A stretch of 54,470 nt of DNA, from contig CAMEHU010000008.1 in assembly GCA_945917765.1 (NCBI GenBank), forward strand, positions 1 to 54,470. Direction: 5' to 3'. How positions within the stretch are numbered: the first letter of the stretch is position 1; every line of letters begins with the position of its first letter. Below the pieces are notes generated by a model. The model ran no database searches. It saw only the letters and a list, made by a program, of their open reading frames with translations, and was not told the origin of the DNA. This stretch comes from an uncultured Lachnospiraceae bacterium (GTDB lineage: Bacteria; Bacillota; Clostridia; TANB77; CAG-508). Position numbers and translations under genes: made by a program. This document shows, in pieces, positions 15,960-24,773 of the stretch.

Positions 15960-18700
15960 TTAAAAGACCTTCCTAATAAAGAACTATTATATTTTGTTAC
16001 TCTACTTATATATGTTTTTTTATTAAATTCACTTGCACCAAATTCCCTAACTATTCTAATAACTCTTTCATTTACAACTCTTGATTTACAACGGTCATAG
16101 AAATCATCAAAGGAAGTAAATATTCCATTCTTAATTCTTTCCTCCACAATTTCAACTGCAGCTTTTTCCCCAATTCCTTTAATTTCTGACAATCCTCTTT
16201 GTAAACAAGGTTCTCCTTCTACAGTTCTTATTTTCATTTTTATATCAGAATAATTAATGTGTGGTAAAAATACAACACATCCATCCTTTACTGCATAACT
16301 ACAATACTTATCATAATCATCATCATTTGGAGCATACTTTATTTTTCCAAACCAAAATTGTGTAGGATAGTAAATTTTATAATACATTTCTTCAACACTA
16401 ATTAATGAATAACCACAAGCGTGTCCTTTATTAAATGAATATACTAACATAGTATTAAACATTTCCTCTGCTTGTTCTTTTGTTAAACCATTTTTTATTG
16501 CACCTTTTACAAACTTATCATGCAATTCTTTTTTATTTCTTTCAAATTCAGCTTTAGCATCTTCACTTTGTGATTGCCCACCAATCATTTTCATAACTTT
16601 ATCAGCATCACCCCAAGTCATACCACCAATATTTACACATATCTGTTGTATCTGCTCCTGATAAATTACAGTTCCATATGATTCTTTTGTATAATCATAA
16701 TATAAACTTGATTTTGCTTCTTCTAAATTCATTTTATTTTGTGCATATGCTTCAGGCATTTTTAAACTTAATGGCCCAGGTCTATTCATTGCATTTGCTG
16801 CAACAATATCATCAAAACAATCACAACCTATTTTTACTAATATATCCCTTACAGCTTTTTTATCAAATTGGAATACTCCAATAGTATCCCCTTCCCCAAA
16901 TGCTTTCAATATCTTTTTATCTTTTACAATATCATCATATACAACACGGACTCCTGTTTCTTCACGAAGTTCCCCAATTTCCTCCATTGTTCCAAGACCT
17001 AACATATCAAACTTTATTACATGAATGTTCTCCATATCATTCAAGTCATAGTTTGTATATATATCTCCAGACTTATCAATTCTTAATGAAGTATAATCTA
17101 ATATATTTCCCCCAGTAACAGCAACCCCAGCTGCATGAGTTCCAATAAATCTTAACTTTTTATAAAGTTTTGTAAAATGTATAATAATGTTGTCATACTC
17201 TTTATTATACATTATTGATTCTCTATCACGCAATAACCCTACTTTATCAATATTTCCATCTTCATCAATATATTTATTGCATAATGTTTTAATATTTTTT
17301 ATTTCCTTTTTATTTTCATTAACCTCATTCTCATCAATACTTTTATCAGTTGGTAAACCACAAACCTTTGCTAAGTCATTAATTAAATTATCAACCTTAT
17401 ACAACCCATAACTAGCAATTCTTGCAGTTTTACCTTTATACTTATCAATAACATATTGTATCACTTCATGCCTTCTACTTGTTTCAAAATCCATATCAAT
17501 ATCAGGCATCTTCTTTTTATCTTCACGAAGGAATCTTCTAAAGTCTAATCCAAATAACAAACTATCTACTTCTGTAATTCCAAGTGCATATGCAATTAAA
17601 CAATTACAAGCAGAACCTCTTCCTGGTCCTACATTTATTCCATTCTTTTTTGCCCAGTTTACATAATCAGCAACAATTAAAAAGTAATCTTGAAATCCTA
17701 ATGATTTAATTACTTTGTACTCATCCATTGCTCTAGATATATAATCTAAATTATTTTCAGGATGTTTGTGTGTCCATTTTCCTTTCTTTTTCAATCCTTC
17801 CTTTATATTCTTTTTTATTAATGCATCAGAATCCTCACAATACTTTGGAAGTGTTTGTTCCAATTTTTCAAATATATCTTCATCAACTTTATCTTCAATT
17901 TCTTTTAAATTTAAAATCATTCTTCTACCAAATGATTCTGTATTTTCATTAAAATCTTTTTTATGCATCTTTACAAATCTTTGGTATAATTCTTTATCGG
18001 ATGGCATATATCTTTCTGAATATGTTTCCTCAATATGTTTTAAATCATGTTTTGCAATTTCATGCATTTTTAAATAAGTATCCATATCCTCTTTTCTACC
18101 TCTATGTGAATCAGAAGTAAGAATACATTTTACTTTCAACTTTCTTGCTAATTTAATTGCCCGTACATTTATTTTTTCTTGCAACCCTTTTTCACTAATT
18201 TTATATGGTTGTATTTCAATATAGAAATCATCCCCAAATATCTCAACCATCTTTTTTATATATTTTTCTGCATTTGCATATTTTTCATCTTTTAAACATT
18301 GTGCTAAATATCCTGCTACACAAGCTGAAGTACATATCAATCCCTCGTGGTATTTTTCTAACAACTTAAATGTCCATATTGGGTTATAATATTTTTGTTT
18401 CTCCCCTTCATATTGTAAAGCATTTAGGTTATGATAACCTTTATGATTTTTTGCAAATAAACATAAATGGTAACCTCTATGTTGTTCTTTATATACAGGA
18501 ATAAAATATCCTTCAACACCAAGTATAGGTTTAATACCAACTTCCTTACACGCTATATAATGTTGTACTAAATTATTTGTATTACCATGATTTGAAATCC
18601 CTAAAGCTGTATGTCCTAATTCTTTTGCTAATGCAGCTAATTCTGATGGTTTACCAAATCCATCAAAACTAGACGCCTCGTCATGTCTATGTAAATCCAT
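15956..18700 (-). CDS. dnaE: DNA polymerase III alpha subunit, DnaE type
   Basis: 914 residues, a C-family replicative polymerase. PHP domain at about 1-210; GPGRGSACN near 354; catalytic PDIDMDFE at about 398-405 and a third acidic region near IKFDMLGLG; FQFDKKAVRDIL and MNRPGPL in the fingers; helix-hairpin-helix (IKGIGEKAAVEIV) near 850. It is shorter than E. coli DnaE (about 1160) and ends after the HhH, lacking the OB and tau-binding tail. No clamp or loader is seen, so host factors are probably needed. Confidence 0.95.
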   Translation of the reverse strand: MDLHRHDEASSFDGFGKPSELAALAKELGHTALGISNHGNTNNLVQHYIACKEVGIKPILGVEGYFIPVYKEQHRGYHLCLFAKNHKGYHNLNALQYEGEKQKYYNPIWTFKLLEKYHEGLICTSACVAGYLAQCLKDEKYANAEKYIKKMVEIFGDDFYIEIQPYKISEKGLQEKINVRAIKLARKLKVKCILTSDSHRGRKEDMDTYLKMHEIAKHDLKHIEETYSERYMPSDKELYQRFVKMHKKDFNENTESFGRRMILNLKEIEDKVDEDIFEKLEQTLPKYCEDSDALIKKNIKEGLKKKGKWTHKHPENNLDYISRAMDEYKVIKSLGFQDYFLIVADYVNWAKKNGINVGPGRGSACNCLIAYALGITEVDSLLFGLDFRRFLREDKKKMPDIDMDFETSRRHEVIQYVIDKYKGKTARIASYGLYKVDNLINDLAKVCGLPTDKSIDENEVNENKKEIKNIKTLCNKYIDEDGNIDKVGLLRDRESIMYNKEYDNIIIHFTKLYKKLRFIGTHAAGVAVTGGNILDYTSLRIDKSGDIYTNYDLNDMENIHVIKFDMLGLGTMEEIGELREETGVRVVYDDIVKDKKILKAFGEGDTIGVFQFDKKAVRDILVKIGCDCFDDIVAANAMNRPGPLSLKMPEAYAQNKMNLEEAKSSLYYDYTKESYGTVIYQEQIQQICVNIGGMTWGDADKVMKMIGGQSQSEDAKAEFERNKKELHDKFVKGAIKNGLTKEQAEEMFNTMLVYSFNKGHACGYSLISVEEMYYKIYYPTQFWFGKIKYAPNDDDYDKYCSYAVKDGCVVFLPHINYSDIKMKIRTVEGEPCLQRGLSEIKGIGEKAAVEIVEERIKNGIFTSFDDFYDRCKSRVVNERVIRIVREFGASEFNKKTYISRVTKYNSSLLGRSFK

Positions 18701-18725
18701 TTACTTACCTCCATTATACGAAATA

Positions 18726-18747
18726 AGGGTGGTTTATTTACCACCCT
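18726..18747 (-). terminator. Hairpin between the DUF2786 gene and the polymerase
   Basis: An 8-bp stem AGGGTGGT/ACCACCCT with a 6-nt loop overlaps the upstream stop codon; TTATTT follows on the minus strand. Probably a weak terminator or attenuator ahead of the polymerase. Confidence 0.6.
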
Positions 18748-19390
18748 CGATTCCTCTTTGTTTTACTGCATCCTTACCACTTTGAAAACCTTTATCAAAA
18801 ACTTGTTTATCACTACTAATTTTAACAGCAGTTGATTTTGATTTACCATTAAAACTTTTTTGCAAATCACAATATTTTTCATTTACTTCTTTTGGAATAA
18901 CAATCATTAAAGCAGTACATTGTTTTTCAAGTTCACTTTTTATTCCTGCAACAAAACCCATACAAAATGTATTTCTTATTCCCTTTGCAGTTCCACATTC
19001 CTTTCTTGTTTCACGCTTTAATTTATCAGATAATTTTACACCAATTTTATATAATGAATAAAATACTTCTGAACAAATTTTTACATCCTCTTCATAACCA
19101 TAAAATGTTACATTTCCATTATTCAAATATATTTTACAACGAAAGTTCTTTGCCAATACAACTGCTAATTGTAATCTCCATTTTTGTGTTTTACCATTAA
19201 CAACACATTGCATTGAATCAATTTTACTTTCTGTTAACTCTTCCCCTAATTCACTTTCTTCAATATGAAACTTAGCCATTAACTTTTGTGCTTTCAATGC
19301 TGCAGCTATTGCTTCATTTTGATTTGGGTTATTTTCGGATAAAGCCATTATCTTTTTGATTTTTTCAATTATCTGTTTTTTGTCTTCCAT
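18734..19390 (-). CDS. DUF2786-family protein
   Basis: 218 residues. Residues 6-45 match DUF2786 (IKKIMALSENNPNQNEAIAA then AALKAQKLMAKFHI); the rest resembles the DUF7168-type domain found with it. DUF2786 proteins are common in phages; function is unknown. Own promoter at 19429-19457 and a strong SD. Confidence 0.8.
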   Translation of the reverse strand: MEDKKQIIEKIKKIMALSENNPNQNEAIAAALKAQKLMAKFHIEESELGEELTESKIDSMQCVVNGKTQKWRLQLAVVLAKNFRCKIYLNNGNVTFYGYEEDVKICSEVFYSLYKIGVKLSDKLKRETRKECGTAKGIRNTFCMGFVAGIKSELEKQCTALMIVIPKEVNEKYCDLQKSFNGKSKSTAVKISSDKQVFDKGFQSGKDAVKQRGIEGGK

Positions 19391-19428
19391 TTATTTGCCC
19401 TCCTAAGCATTTGTTTTATTATAGTTAC

Positions 19429-19457
19429 ATTATACACTACATTTTTTTATTTGTCAA
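19429..19457 (-). promoter_or_regulatory. Promoter for the DUF2786 gene and polymerase
   Basis: Minus-strand TTGACA, 17-bp spacer, TATAAT, GTG immediately before the -10. Sits between the TS-fold gene and the DUF2786 gene. Confidence 0.8.
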
Positions 19458-19466
19458 CACTTTTTT

Positions 19467-20165
19467 TTAAAAAACATTTTTTAAATCCTTTTTATAAACA
19501 TGAAGTGAAAACATTGTATGTGTAAATGAACCAACTTCCATTCCAACTTCATTTGCGACATATTCTAACAATTTAATTGCTAAATATACATCATTAATAA
19601 AATGTGTGTTAAAATCACAACTCCTCATTACATAATGCATATTTAACTTACCATCCCTGAATTGGAAGTTATAACCAAGTGAACAAGGAACTCTTGAAAT
19701 TCCACCTAACTTATCTGTATCAGTATTAGGGTCCCAAATGCTTAACCATAATTGTCTAGAATCATGGTCCTCTTTTAACCTTGCAATTATTTTTTCCAAT
19801 TGTTCATTCTGCCAAATACGTTCATTATAAGTATATGCCATTTTACCTTCATGCATATATTCTGTCCAAATATCTTTTCTTAATTCCCATGCTTTACCAG
19901 GATTGATAAATTCCCCAGTTTCAAATGGATTTGAAATTCTTTCTTCAAATTCTGCATCAGCCCAAGGTTGAATTACTCCTGTTATCTCTGAAGATTTTGC
20001 ATTTAATAAAGTGTAACAATAATTTTGAAGTTCCTTTGTTTCATAATCAGAATTTCCTTCAATATTCTTATCCTGCATTGTTTTTGGTTTTACAAGTATT
20101 CCCATTTCAGCAAGATCTCTTTTAATTTCTTCGTAGGCTTCTTCCCAATTCATATAAATTCTCAT
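19467..20165 (-). CDS. Thymidylate-synthase-fold enzyme, probable dCMP-type
   Basis: 232 residues. Without gaps against E. coli ThyA, Cys161 equals catalytic Cys146 (RVPCSLGY), Arg181 equals Arg166 (RSCD), Asp184 equals Asp169, His222 and Tyr224 equal His207 and Tyr209. The residue matching Asn177 is Asp192, as in dCMP hydroxymethylases; Asn177 selects dUMP, so dCMP or a modified pyrimidine is suggested. Asp205 becomes Ser220. Methylation and hydroxymethylation cannot be distinguished from the sequence. It is adjacent to a second TS-fold protein, MazG-like and kinase genes. Confidence 0.8.
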   Translation of the reverse strand: MRIYMNWEEAYEEIKRDLAEMGILVKPKTMQDKNIEGNSDYETKELQNYCYTLLNAKSSEITGVIQPWADAEFEERISNPFETGEFINPGKAWELRKDIWTEYMHEGKMAYTYNERIWQNEQLEKIIARLKEDHDSRQLWLSIWDPNTDTDKLGGISRVPCSLGYNFQFRDGKLNMHYVMRSCDFNTHFINDVYLAIKLLEYVANEVGMEVGSFTHTMFSLHVYKKDLKNVF

Positions 20166-20166
20166 T

Positions 20167-20931
20167 TTATTTTTTCTCCTTTTTCATTTTACTTTCAAAA
20201 AAATCTTTAATAGACAAATCCTTACATAACAATGGTTCATATGTTTCCATTCCTAATGCCATCTTCTGCATTCTTGCCATTGATTGATATGTTGTTATTC
20301 TTGCTCCAGGAACAAAATTATGGTAGTGTTGGTTAATTAAACATTTTGTCCAAGGATGTTCCTTATTCAAATTTTCTAATGGAATACCAAAGTAATCATA
20401 ATATCCATTTATTACCATTGCAGAAATATAAGTTTGAGCCATATAAAATGTTACTCTTTCTATTTCACAACAATCAGGTAATTCACGAATAAAACTATTT
20501 ACTAAACATAAATCTGCAGCCATTCTTCTTTGTGTTTCTGTTGTTCTATAAATGACATTGCATTTATTCCATTTATAATTCCTATCCTTTCTTGACAAAA
20601 CAATAGCAATTAAACAAGAACCATTATTTACTTTCTTTTGATTAAAATAAAATGTTAAACTTAAACCTGTTGCTGTTTTTAATCTTTCATGGAATTTAAG
20701 AAGTTCTTCATAATTAATATAAGTTTTTAATAAATGTGGCCATTTATTTTTCTTATAACCAAACTTTCCTAAATCCAAATTACAATCCCAGTTTTTACAA
20801 GCAATAAAAATATTATCCATATATCCAAGAATACCATTTGTATAATCAAGCATTTCATATGGATTCGTTAATATTTCCTGGTTTAATTTCAAAAACATTT
20901 CATCAAAATCTTTATATTTTCTTACTTTCAA
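20167..20931 (-). CDS. Divergent thymidylate-synthase-fold paralogue
   Basis: 254 residues. YRTTETQRRMAADLCLV resembles the TS motif R-S-x-D with an Asp (Asp140) eleven residues after Arg129, the same offset as Asp192 from Arg181 in the neighbour. A Cys106 in NGSCLIA is a candidate nucleophile, with spacing to Arg differing by three residues. YMAQTYISA recalls the D-x-H-x-Y region. TTG 20931 overlaps the previous stop (TTGA). It could be a partner subunit of the neighbour, or a nucleotide-modifying relative; homology is suggested, not proven. Confidence 0.5.
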   Translation of the reverse strand: MKVRKYKDFDEMFLKLNQEILTNPYEMLDYTNGILGYMDNIFIACKNWDCNLDLGKFGYKKNKWPHLLKTYINYEELLKFHERLKTATGLSLTFYFNQKKVNNGSCLIAIVLSRKDRNYKWNKCNVIYRTTETQRRMAADLCLVNSFIRELPDCCEIERVTFYMAQTYISAMVINGYYDYFGIPLENLNKEHPWTKCLINQHYHNFVPGARITTYQSMARMQKMALGMETYEPLLCKDLSIKDFFESKMKKEKK

Positions 20932-21560
20932 TAATTTGACCTCTGTCTAAATTTATTTACCTGGGATTTCTTTAAATAAACATCAACAATTCCTTCCGGT
21001 GGCAAAACAGTTGAAAGTATTGAGAAATAATCATTCCAAACACATTTTAGCCTTTTTAAAAATTCATTTTTATCTGTCAGCATATTTGTTTGCTTCCATG
21101 GTTTATTTTTCAAACAATTACACATCATTCCTAAATCGGTTACTAAATTTAATATCATTCCGCTTAACTCTATATCTTCCATTACACTTTGATTATACAG
21201 AGTTAATAATAAATCATTTCCTTTAGAATCTTCCCAAACAATATCCTCAGGCCCAAATCCAGATAATATTGTTAACTCCGTCAAGAAATGTAACCCATCA
21301 ATTAACTCTTCTGTAAAATGTTCAAAGTCACTTATTGCATCAAGTGCTTCCCCAACTTCTTCCATTACTCTCCAAGAAAAATCTTTAATTCTTGCCTGTC
21401 CTCTTTTATCATCCAGATTTACAGGACAATCTTCCGTTTGCAATAAACCACTTCTTTTTTCAATATCATGGTATTTTGACATTAATTCTTTTTGTCGATT
21501 AAATATTGCAACTAGTCTATCCCCTACTACTTCTTCTGTTACTGCGTGTGTAATATTCAT
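20928..21560 (-). CDS. MazG-like all-alpha NTP pyrophosphatase
   Basis: 210 residues from ATG 21560 (AAAAAGGAG upstream; a longer frame overlaps the kinase gene). Magnesium-binding motifs EEVGE (67-71) and EELID (84-88) fit the all-alpha NTP-PPase fold of MazG, dimeric dUTPases and phage dCTPases. It would hydrolyse a dNTP to its monophosphate, supplying the TS-fold enzyme and preventing misincorporation. The exact substrate is unclear. Confidence 0.7.
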   Translation of the reverse strand: MNITHAVTEEVVGDRLVAIFNRQKELMSKYHDIEKRSGLLQTEDCPVNLDDKRGQARIKDFSWRVMEEVGEALDAISDFEHFTEELIDGLHFLTELTILSGFGPEDIVWEDSKGNDLLLTLYNQSVMEDIELSGMILNLVTDLGMMCNCLKNKPWKQTNMLTDKNEFLKRLKCVWNDYFSILSTVLPPEGIVDVYLKKSQVNKFRQRSNY

Positions 21561-21576
21561 TTTAATTTTCTCCTTT

Positions 21577-22101
21577 TTAATCAAAAATTTTTTTATAAAC
21601 ATCATACATGGTATCAACCTTATAGTTATATTCAATCACATTATAACCTAAAGATTTTAAAGTGTATGCCATAAGATTATAAGAATTTATTAAATCTACA
21701 GCATTTTCTTTCACCCCATCCATTTGCTCCCGTTCCCCCCAGTTTAATGTATTAAATAAACCAGGATAGCAAAAAACAAATACATTTACCATTTTGAAAA
21801 ATGGAACAACAAGTTCTCCTTCAAAAATATTTTTATGTCTTAAAACATTTCCACAAGTATATTCTTCAATAACAGGAAATCTATCAAAAATAACATTATC
21901 TTCATTAAGTAATTCATCCTTCATAAAGTCAATATACTCATCCACTGTTTTATTTGGGCCAATACTTTTTGCAATATAAATTTTATCACTATATTCTTTT
22001 TTTACATCATGTGTTTTTTCAAATCTATCTTTTATATAATTACACAATGTTGTTTTTCCAGTGTTATCACATCCAAACACTACAATTTTTTTATTTTCCA
22101 T
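21577..22101 (-). CDS. P-loop deoxynucleotide kinase
   Basis: 174 residues from ATG 22101 (AAAAGGAG before it). P-loop GCDNTGKTT at 10-18, a DRF motif in VIFDRFP (about 72-78) and a lid-like REQ region. It resembles thymidylate/deoxynucleoside kinases of phages. It probably phosphorylates the product of the TS-fold enzyme. Similar P-loop kinases act on modified bases in some phages, a less likely alternative. Confidence 0.78.
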   Translation of the reverse strand: MENKKIVVFGCDNTGKTTLCNYIKDRFEKTHDVKKEYSDKIYIAKSIGPNKTVDEYIDFMKDELLNEDNVIFDRFPVIEEYTCGNVLRHKNIFEGELVVPFFKMVNVFVFCYPGLFNTLNWGEREQMDGVKENAVDLINSYNLMAYTLKSLGYNVIEYNYKVDTMYDVYKKIFD

Positions 22102-22123
22102 ATTTTTTCTCCTTTTAAAATTA

Positions 22124-22146
22124 AAGGGCGGAATATATCCACCCTT
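22124..22146 (-). terminator. Intrinsic terminator after the SSB-like gene
   Basis: A 9-bp stem (one G-U pair) with a TATAT loop, followed on the minus strand by TTTAATTTTAAAA. Lies between the SSB-like and kinase genes. Confidence 0.7.
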
Positions 22147-22151
22147 ATATT

Positions 22152-23084
22152 TTACCAATCTTCCTCTTCCTCATCAGAATCTTCCTCTTCCCAATCATCA
22201 TGGGCTTTATCATTTTCCTTCAACAGGTTAATATAATATTTCTCTGATTTTTTAGGAAGTGCCTCAATATCCCTTTCCTGACAAAGTTTATAAAGTTCCT
22301 TTGCAGACATTTCAGAGTAATCAACTTCTTCTTCATCTTCCTCTTCCCAATCATCACTATCAGAGTTTTCCTCATCATCCTCTTCCAATAAATTAATATA
22401 ATAGGAAGGTTTCATCTTAGGCTCTGCCTCAATTCCTCTATCTTCACAAAGATTATATAACTCCTTTGCAGACATTTCAGAATAATCAGTATCTTCCTCT
22501 TTATTCTTTTTTGACTTATTGGATTTCTTAGGTTCATCATCCTCATCTTCATCATCTTTATATTTTGAAGAATGTTCATCAGGATATGCCTTATCCAAAA
22601 TATCAAGGAATTTTTGTTTGCTAAACGGTTTTGCTTTTTCATTTCTAAACTTTTGTTTATCCATAGGAACAACAGAGAATGTTTTATTCTGTTGCTTTCC
22701 TGTTACACTGATAATAAAATCTCTATCTAACAATGTACCATAATTTTCATACATTGCAGCAATTGCTCCTAACGGGGAACAGTTATTCATGGGATACATC
22801 AAAATCTTAACTTCTTTTGATTCATAGTCCCAAACACTCCAAGCATATTGTGAACGTGTTCTAAGACCTTCTTCCTCACAATACATACAATTCTTACCAA
22901 ATATTTCCTGACAAGGAACATTAATTCCTGCTTCAAAATTATCATGGAAAACAACTTCAATTCCGTCTTCCATATCACTTAAGAAACGAATCCTCTTTTT
23001 TTCTCCTTCTTTGAAGAAAATAAACTTACTTTTGTTTTGCCCAGATTTTTGGGCATCTGCTTTAATCTTATCTAATAATCCCAT
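22152..23084 (-). CDS. SSB-like protein with two HeH/SAP repeats and acidic tail
   Basis: 310 residues from ATG 23084. Residues 20-165 form a beta-rich domain with CMYCEEE and a probable third Cys/His zinc ligand, like phage gp32-type SSBs. Two copies of YSEMSAKELY...C...I.A.PK...YYINLL occur at about 207-240 and 258-291; acidic stretches and a tip EEEEDW end it, as in SSB tails that recruit partners. It should coat replication intermediates. The same HeH motif occurs in the protein at 5879-6532. Confidence 0.75.
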   Translation of the reverse strand: MGLLDKIKADAQKSGQNKSKFIFFKEGEKKRIRFLSDMEDGIEVVFHDNFEAGINVPCQEIFGKNCMYCEEEGLRTRSQYAWSVWDYESKEVKILMYPMNNCSPLGAIAAMYENYGTLLDRDFIISVTGKQQNKTFSVVPMDKQKFRNEKAKPFSKQKFLDILDKAYPDEHSSKYKDDEDEDDEPKKSNKSKKNKEEDTDYSEMSAKELYNLCEDRGIEAEPKMKPSYYINLLEEDDEENSDSDDWEEEDEEEVDYSEMSAKELYKLCQERDIEALPKKSEKYYINLLKENDKAHDDWEEEDSDEEEEDW

Positions 23085-23226
23085 TTTCTTTTCCTTTCTT
23101 TGCAACTATCAGGCTACAGTCTACCGTCTTCGACACGCATACCATCTTACCTCTATTCCTGCCACCTTACCGCCTTTACAAATGTAAGTGCAACGATAAT
23201 ACTCTTTGCTTCTGTGTAAGTTTGAC
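23085..23226. other. Non-coding gap of unusual composition
   Basis: The 140 nt between primase and SSB-like genes are clearly more GC-rich than the rest of the phage and lack a convincing ORF. TTACA-TT-TGTAA and several short stems are possible on the minus strand. It may be a structured leader of the SSB mRNA, or a remnant of acquired DNA. Confidence 0.4.
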
Positions 23227-24225
23227 CTACTGCTTCCGCCTATCTTGTGCATACCTTTCTAATGTTTTTTTATACAGGTTATCAAATATTTCCTTTGACA
23301 TTTCCCCTGGGTCCTTAATACCATTTTTGTAAACAAACCTTGTTACTTTTTTAAAAATTGTTTTTAAATAATTCGTTCCTTTTACTCCACATTCATCATT
23401 ATCCAAAGCACTAATTACATGGGTAATTCCTTTTGATTTCAACTTCTTTTCTTGTTCAAACGACATTTTCCAACCAAGAATTGCTACAACATTATTTACA
23501 CCATATTGAATAAATTTTAATCTATCCATATATCCTTCTACAATAAAAACAGTTTCACAATTTTCATAATCACCAACTAAAGTATTAGCTCTACTAAATC
23601 CTTCGTTGTATAAATATTTTCTTCTTTTCTCTACATCCTTTAATGTGGTTCTACAAACCCAACCTTTAAACAATCCATTATCAAACATAGGAAAAATAAT
23701 TGCATACTGTTTATTGTATGTAATTCTTGCCATACATAAATTTAATGTATGTGGTGTAAAACCTCTTTGGTACATATAATGTCTTGCTTCTTTTACTTCC
23801 TTAAAATTTTCAACTTCCCAATCATTTTGATGTAAGCCAAAGTAATAGTCCCATGAAATATCATAGAGTTCTTTGCTTTCTTTTTTTCTATGCATCTTTT
23901 TACGATTAGAGAAATCTAATGCATCTACTTTTTTCGATTTTAAAATTTTAAGAAATTTTAACATTACCTGCAAACTATTCAAATCTTTGTTTAACAGTTC
24001 TACAAATTGAAAAGCATCCCCAGAACAATTACATCCATAACAGAAGAAATTACCTTTTTCCAAATTAACAACCATGCTTGGATTTAAGTCATTATGGAAA
24101 GGACAAACTATTTTGTACTCACTAGAAGAAATATCAGGAATGTAACCATAATATGTTAATACTTTTGCAAGTTCTTCTCCACCACAATTGTAAACATATG
24201 GTTCCCCTTCCTTTATTTTTTTCAT
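23227..24225 (-). CDS. dnaG: DnaG-type DNA primase
   Basis: 332 residues. CHC2-type zinc finger: Cys41, His44, Cys62, Cys65 (CPFHNDLNPS and FFCYGC). TOPRIM core: Glu230 in VFIVEGYMDRLKF and the DND of ALDNDECG (275-277). It synthesises RNA primers. It lacks the C-terminal helicase-binding domain of bacterial DnaG and no fused helicase is present, unlike T7-type primase-helicases. Confidence 0.92.
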   Translation of the reverse strand: MKKIKEGEPYVYNCGGEELAKVLTYYGYIPDISSSEYKIVCPFHNDLNPSMVVNLEKGNFFCYGCNCSGDAFQFVELLNKDLNSLQVMLKFLKILKSKKVDALDFSNRKKMHRKKESKELYDISWDYYFGLHQNDWEVENFKEVKEARHYMYQRGFTPHTLNLCMARITYNKQYAIIFPMFDNGLFKGWVCRTTLKDVEKRRKYLYNEGFSRANTLVGDYENCETVFIVEGYMDRLKFIQYGVNNVVAILGWKMSFEQEKKLKSKGITHVISALDNDECGVKGTNYLKTIFKKVTRFVYKNGIKDPGEMSKEIFDNLYKKTLERYAQDRRKQ

Positions 24226-24227
24226 AC

Positions 24228-24773
24228 TTATTCCTCTAATTCTGTTATTTTAATGTAACCAACATTTTCAGAAATAGTGTAACAACCTTTTAAATCTTTC
24301 ATTTCAATTTCACCTAATTCACCAAGTTCATCCAATTTCTTTGCATCAACTGTTTTTGAAACAGTAATAAAGGATAAAAACTTTTTAGGATTTACACCAC
24401 ATGATTTTAAATATTTCACAAGGTTTTCCCAATCATTTACTTGGTACTCTTTTTTAACAAACTGATTTAAAAGTTCTTTGTCAAACCTTTCCTCTAATTT
24501 TGGAATATCCCAATCAACTTTTCTTTGTTTCACATTAGTAACTTTTAATTGTTTGTTATCCTTTGAAAATCTATCACCAGATTGTGCTAAAAAATTAAAA
24601 GTTTCAACACCATTTACAAACATAAAATTTCGTATCTTTAACTGCAATTCTTCCCTTTTCTTTTCATAGTCATCTTTTATTTGTTTAAACCTTTCCTGAC
24701 TTTCCAAAAGTTCAATTACAGCTAATTTTACTTTTTCATTCTGCTGCTTATTTTTTAATATTTTCTTTGCCAT
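24228..24773 (-). CDS. Hypothetical protein with N-terminal coiled coil
   Basis: 181 residues. A coiled coil at about 12-50 (SQERFKQIKDDYEKKREELQ) is followed by a basic region and a C-terminal domain. The layout loosely recalls Gam-like nuclease inhibitors, but no diagnostic motif is seen. It is coupled to primase (2-nt gap) and overlaps the preceding gene by 26 nt, so a replication role is plausible. Confidence 0.55.
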   Translation of the reverse strand: MAKKILKNKQQNEKVKLAVIELLESQERFKQIKDDYEKKREELQLKIRNFMFVNGVETFNFLAQSGDRFSKDNKQLKVTNVKQRKVDWDIPKLEERFDKELLNQFVKKEYQVNDWENLVKYLKSCGVNPKKFLSFITVSKTVDAKKLDELGELGEIEMKDLKGCYTISENVGYIKITELEE

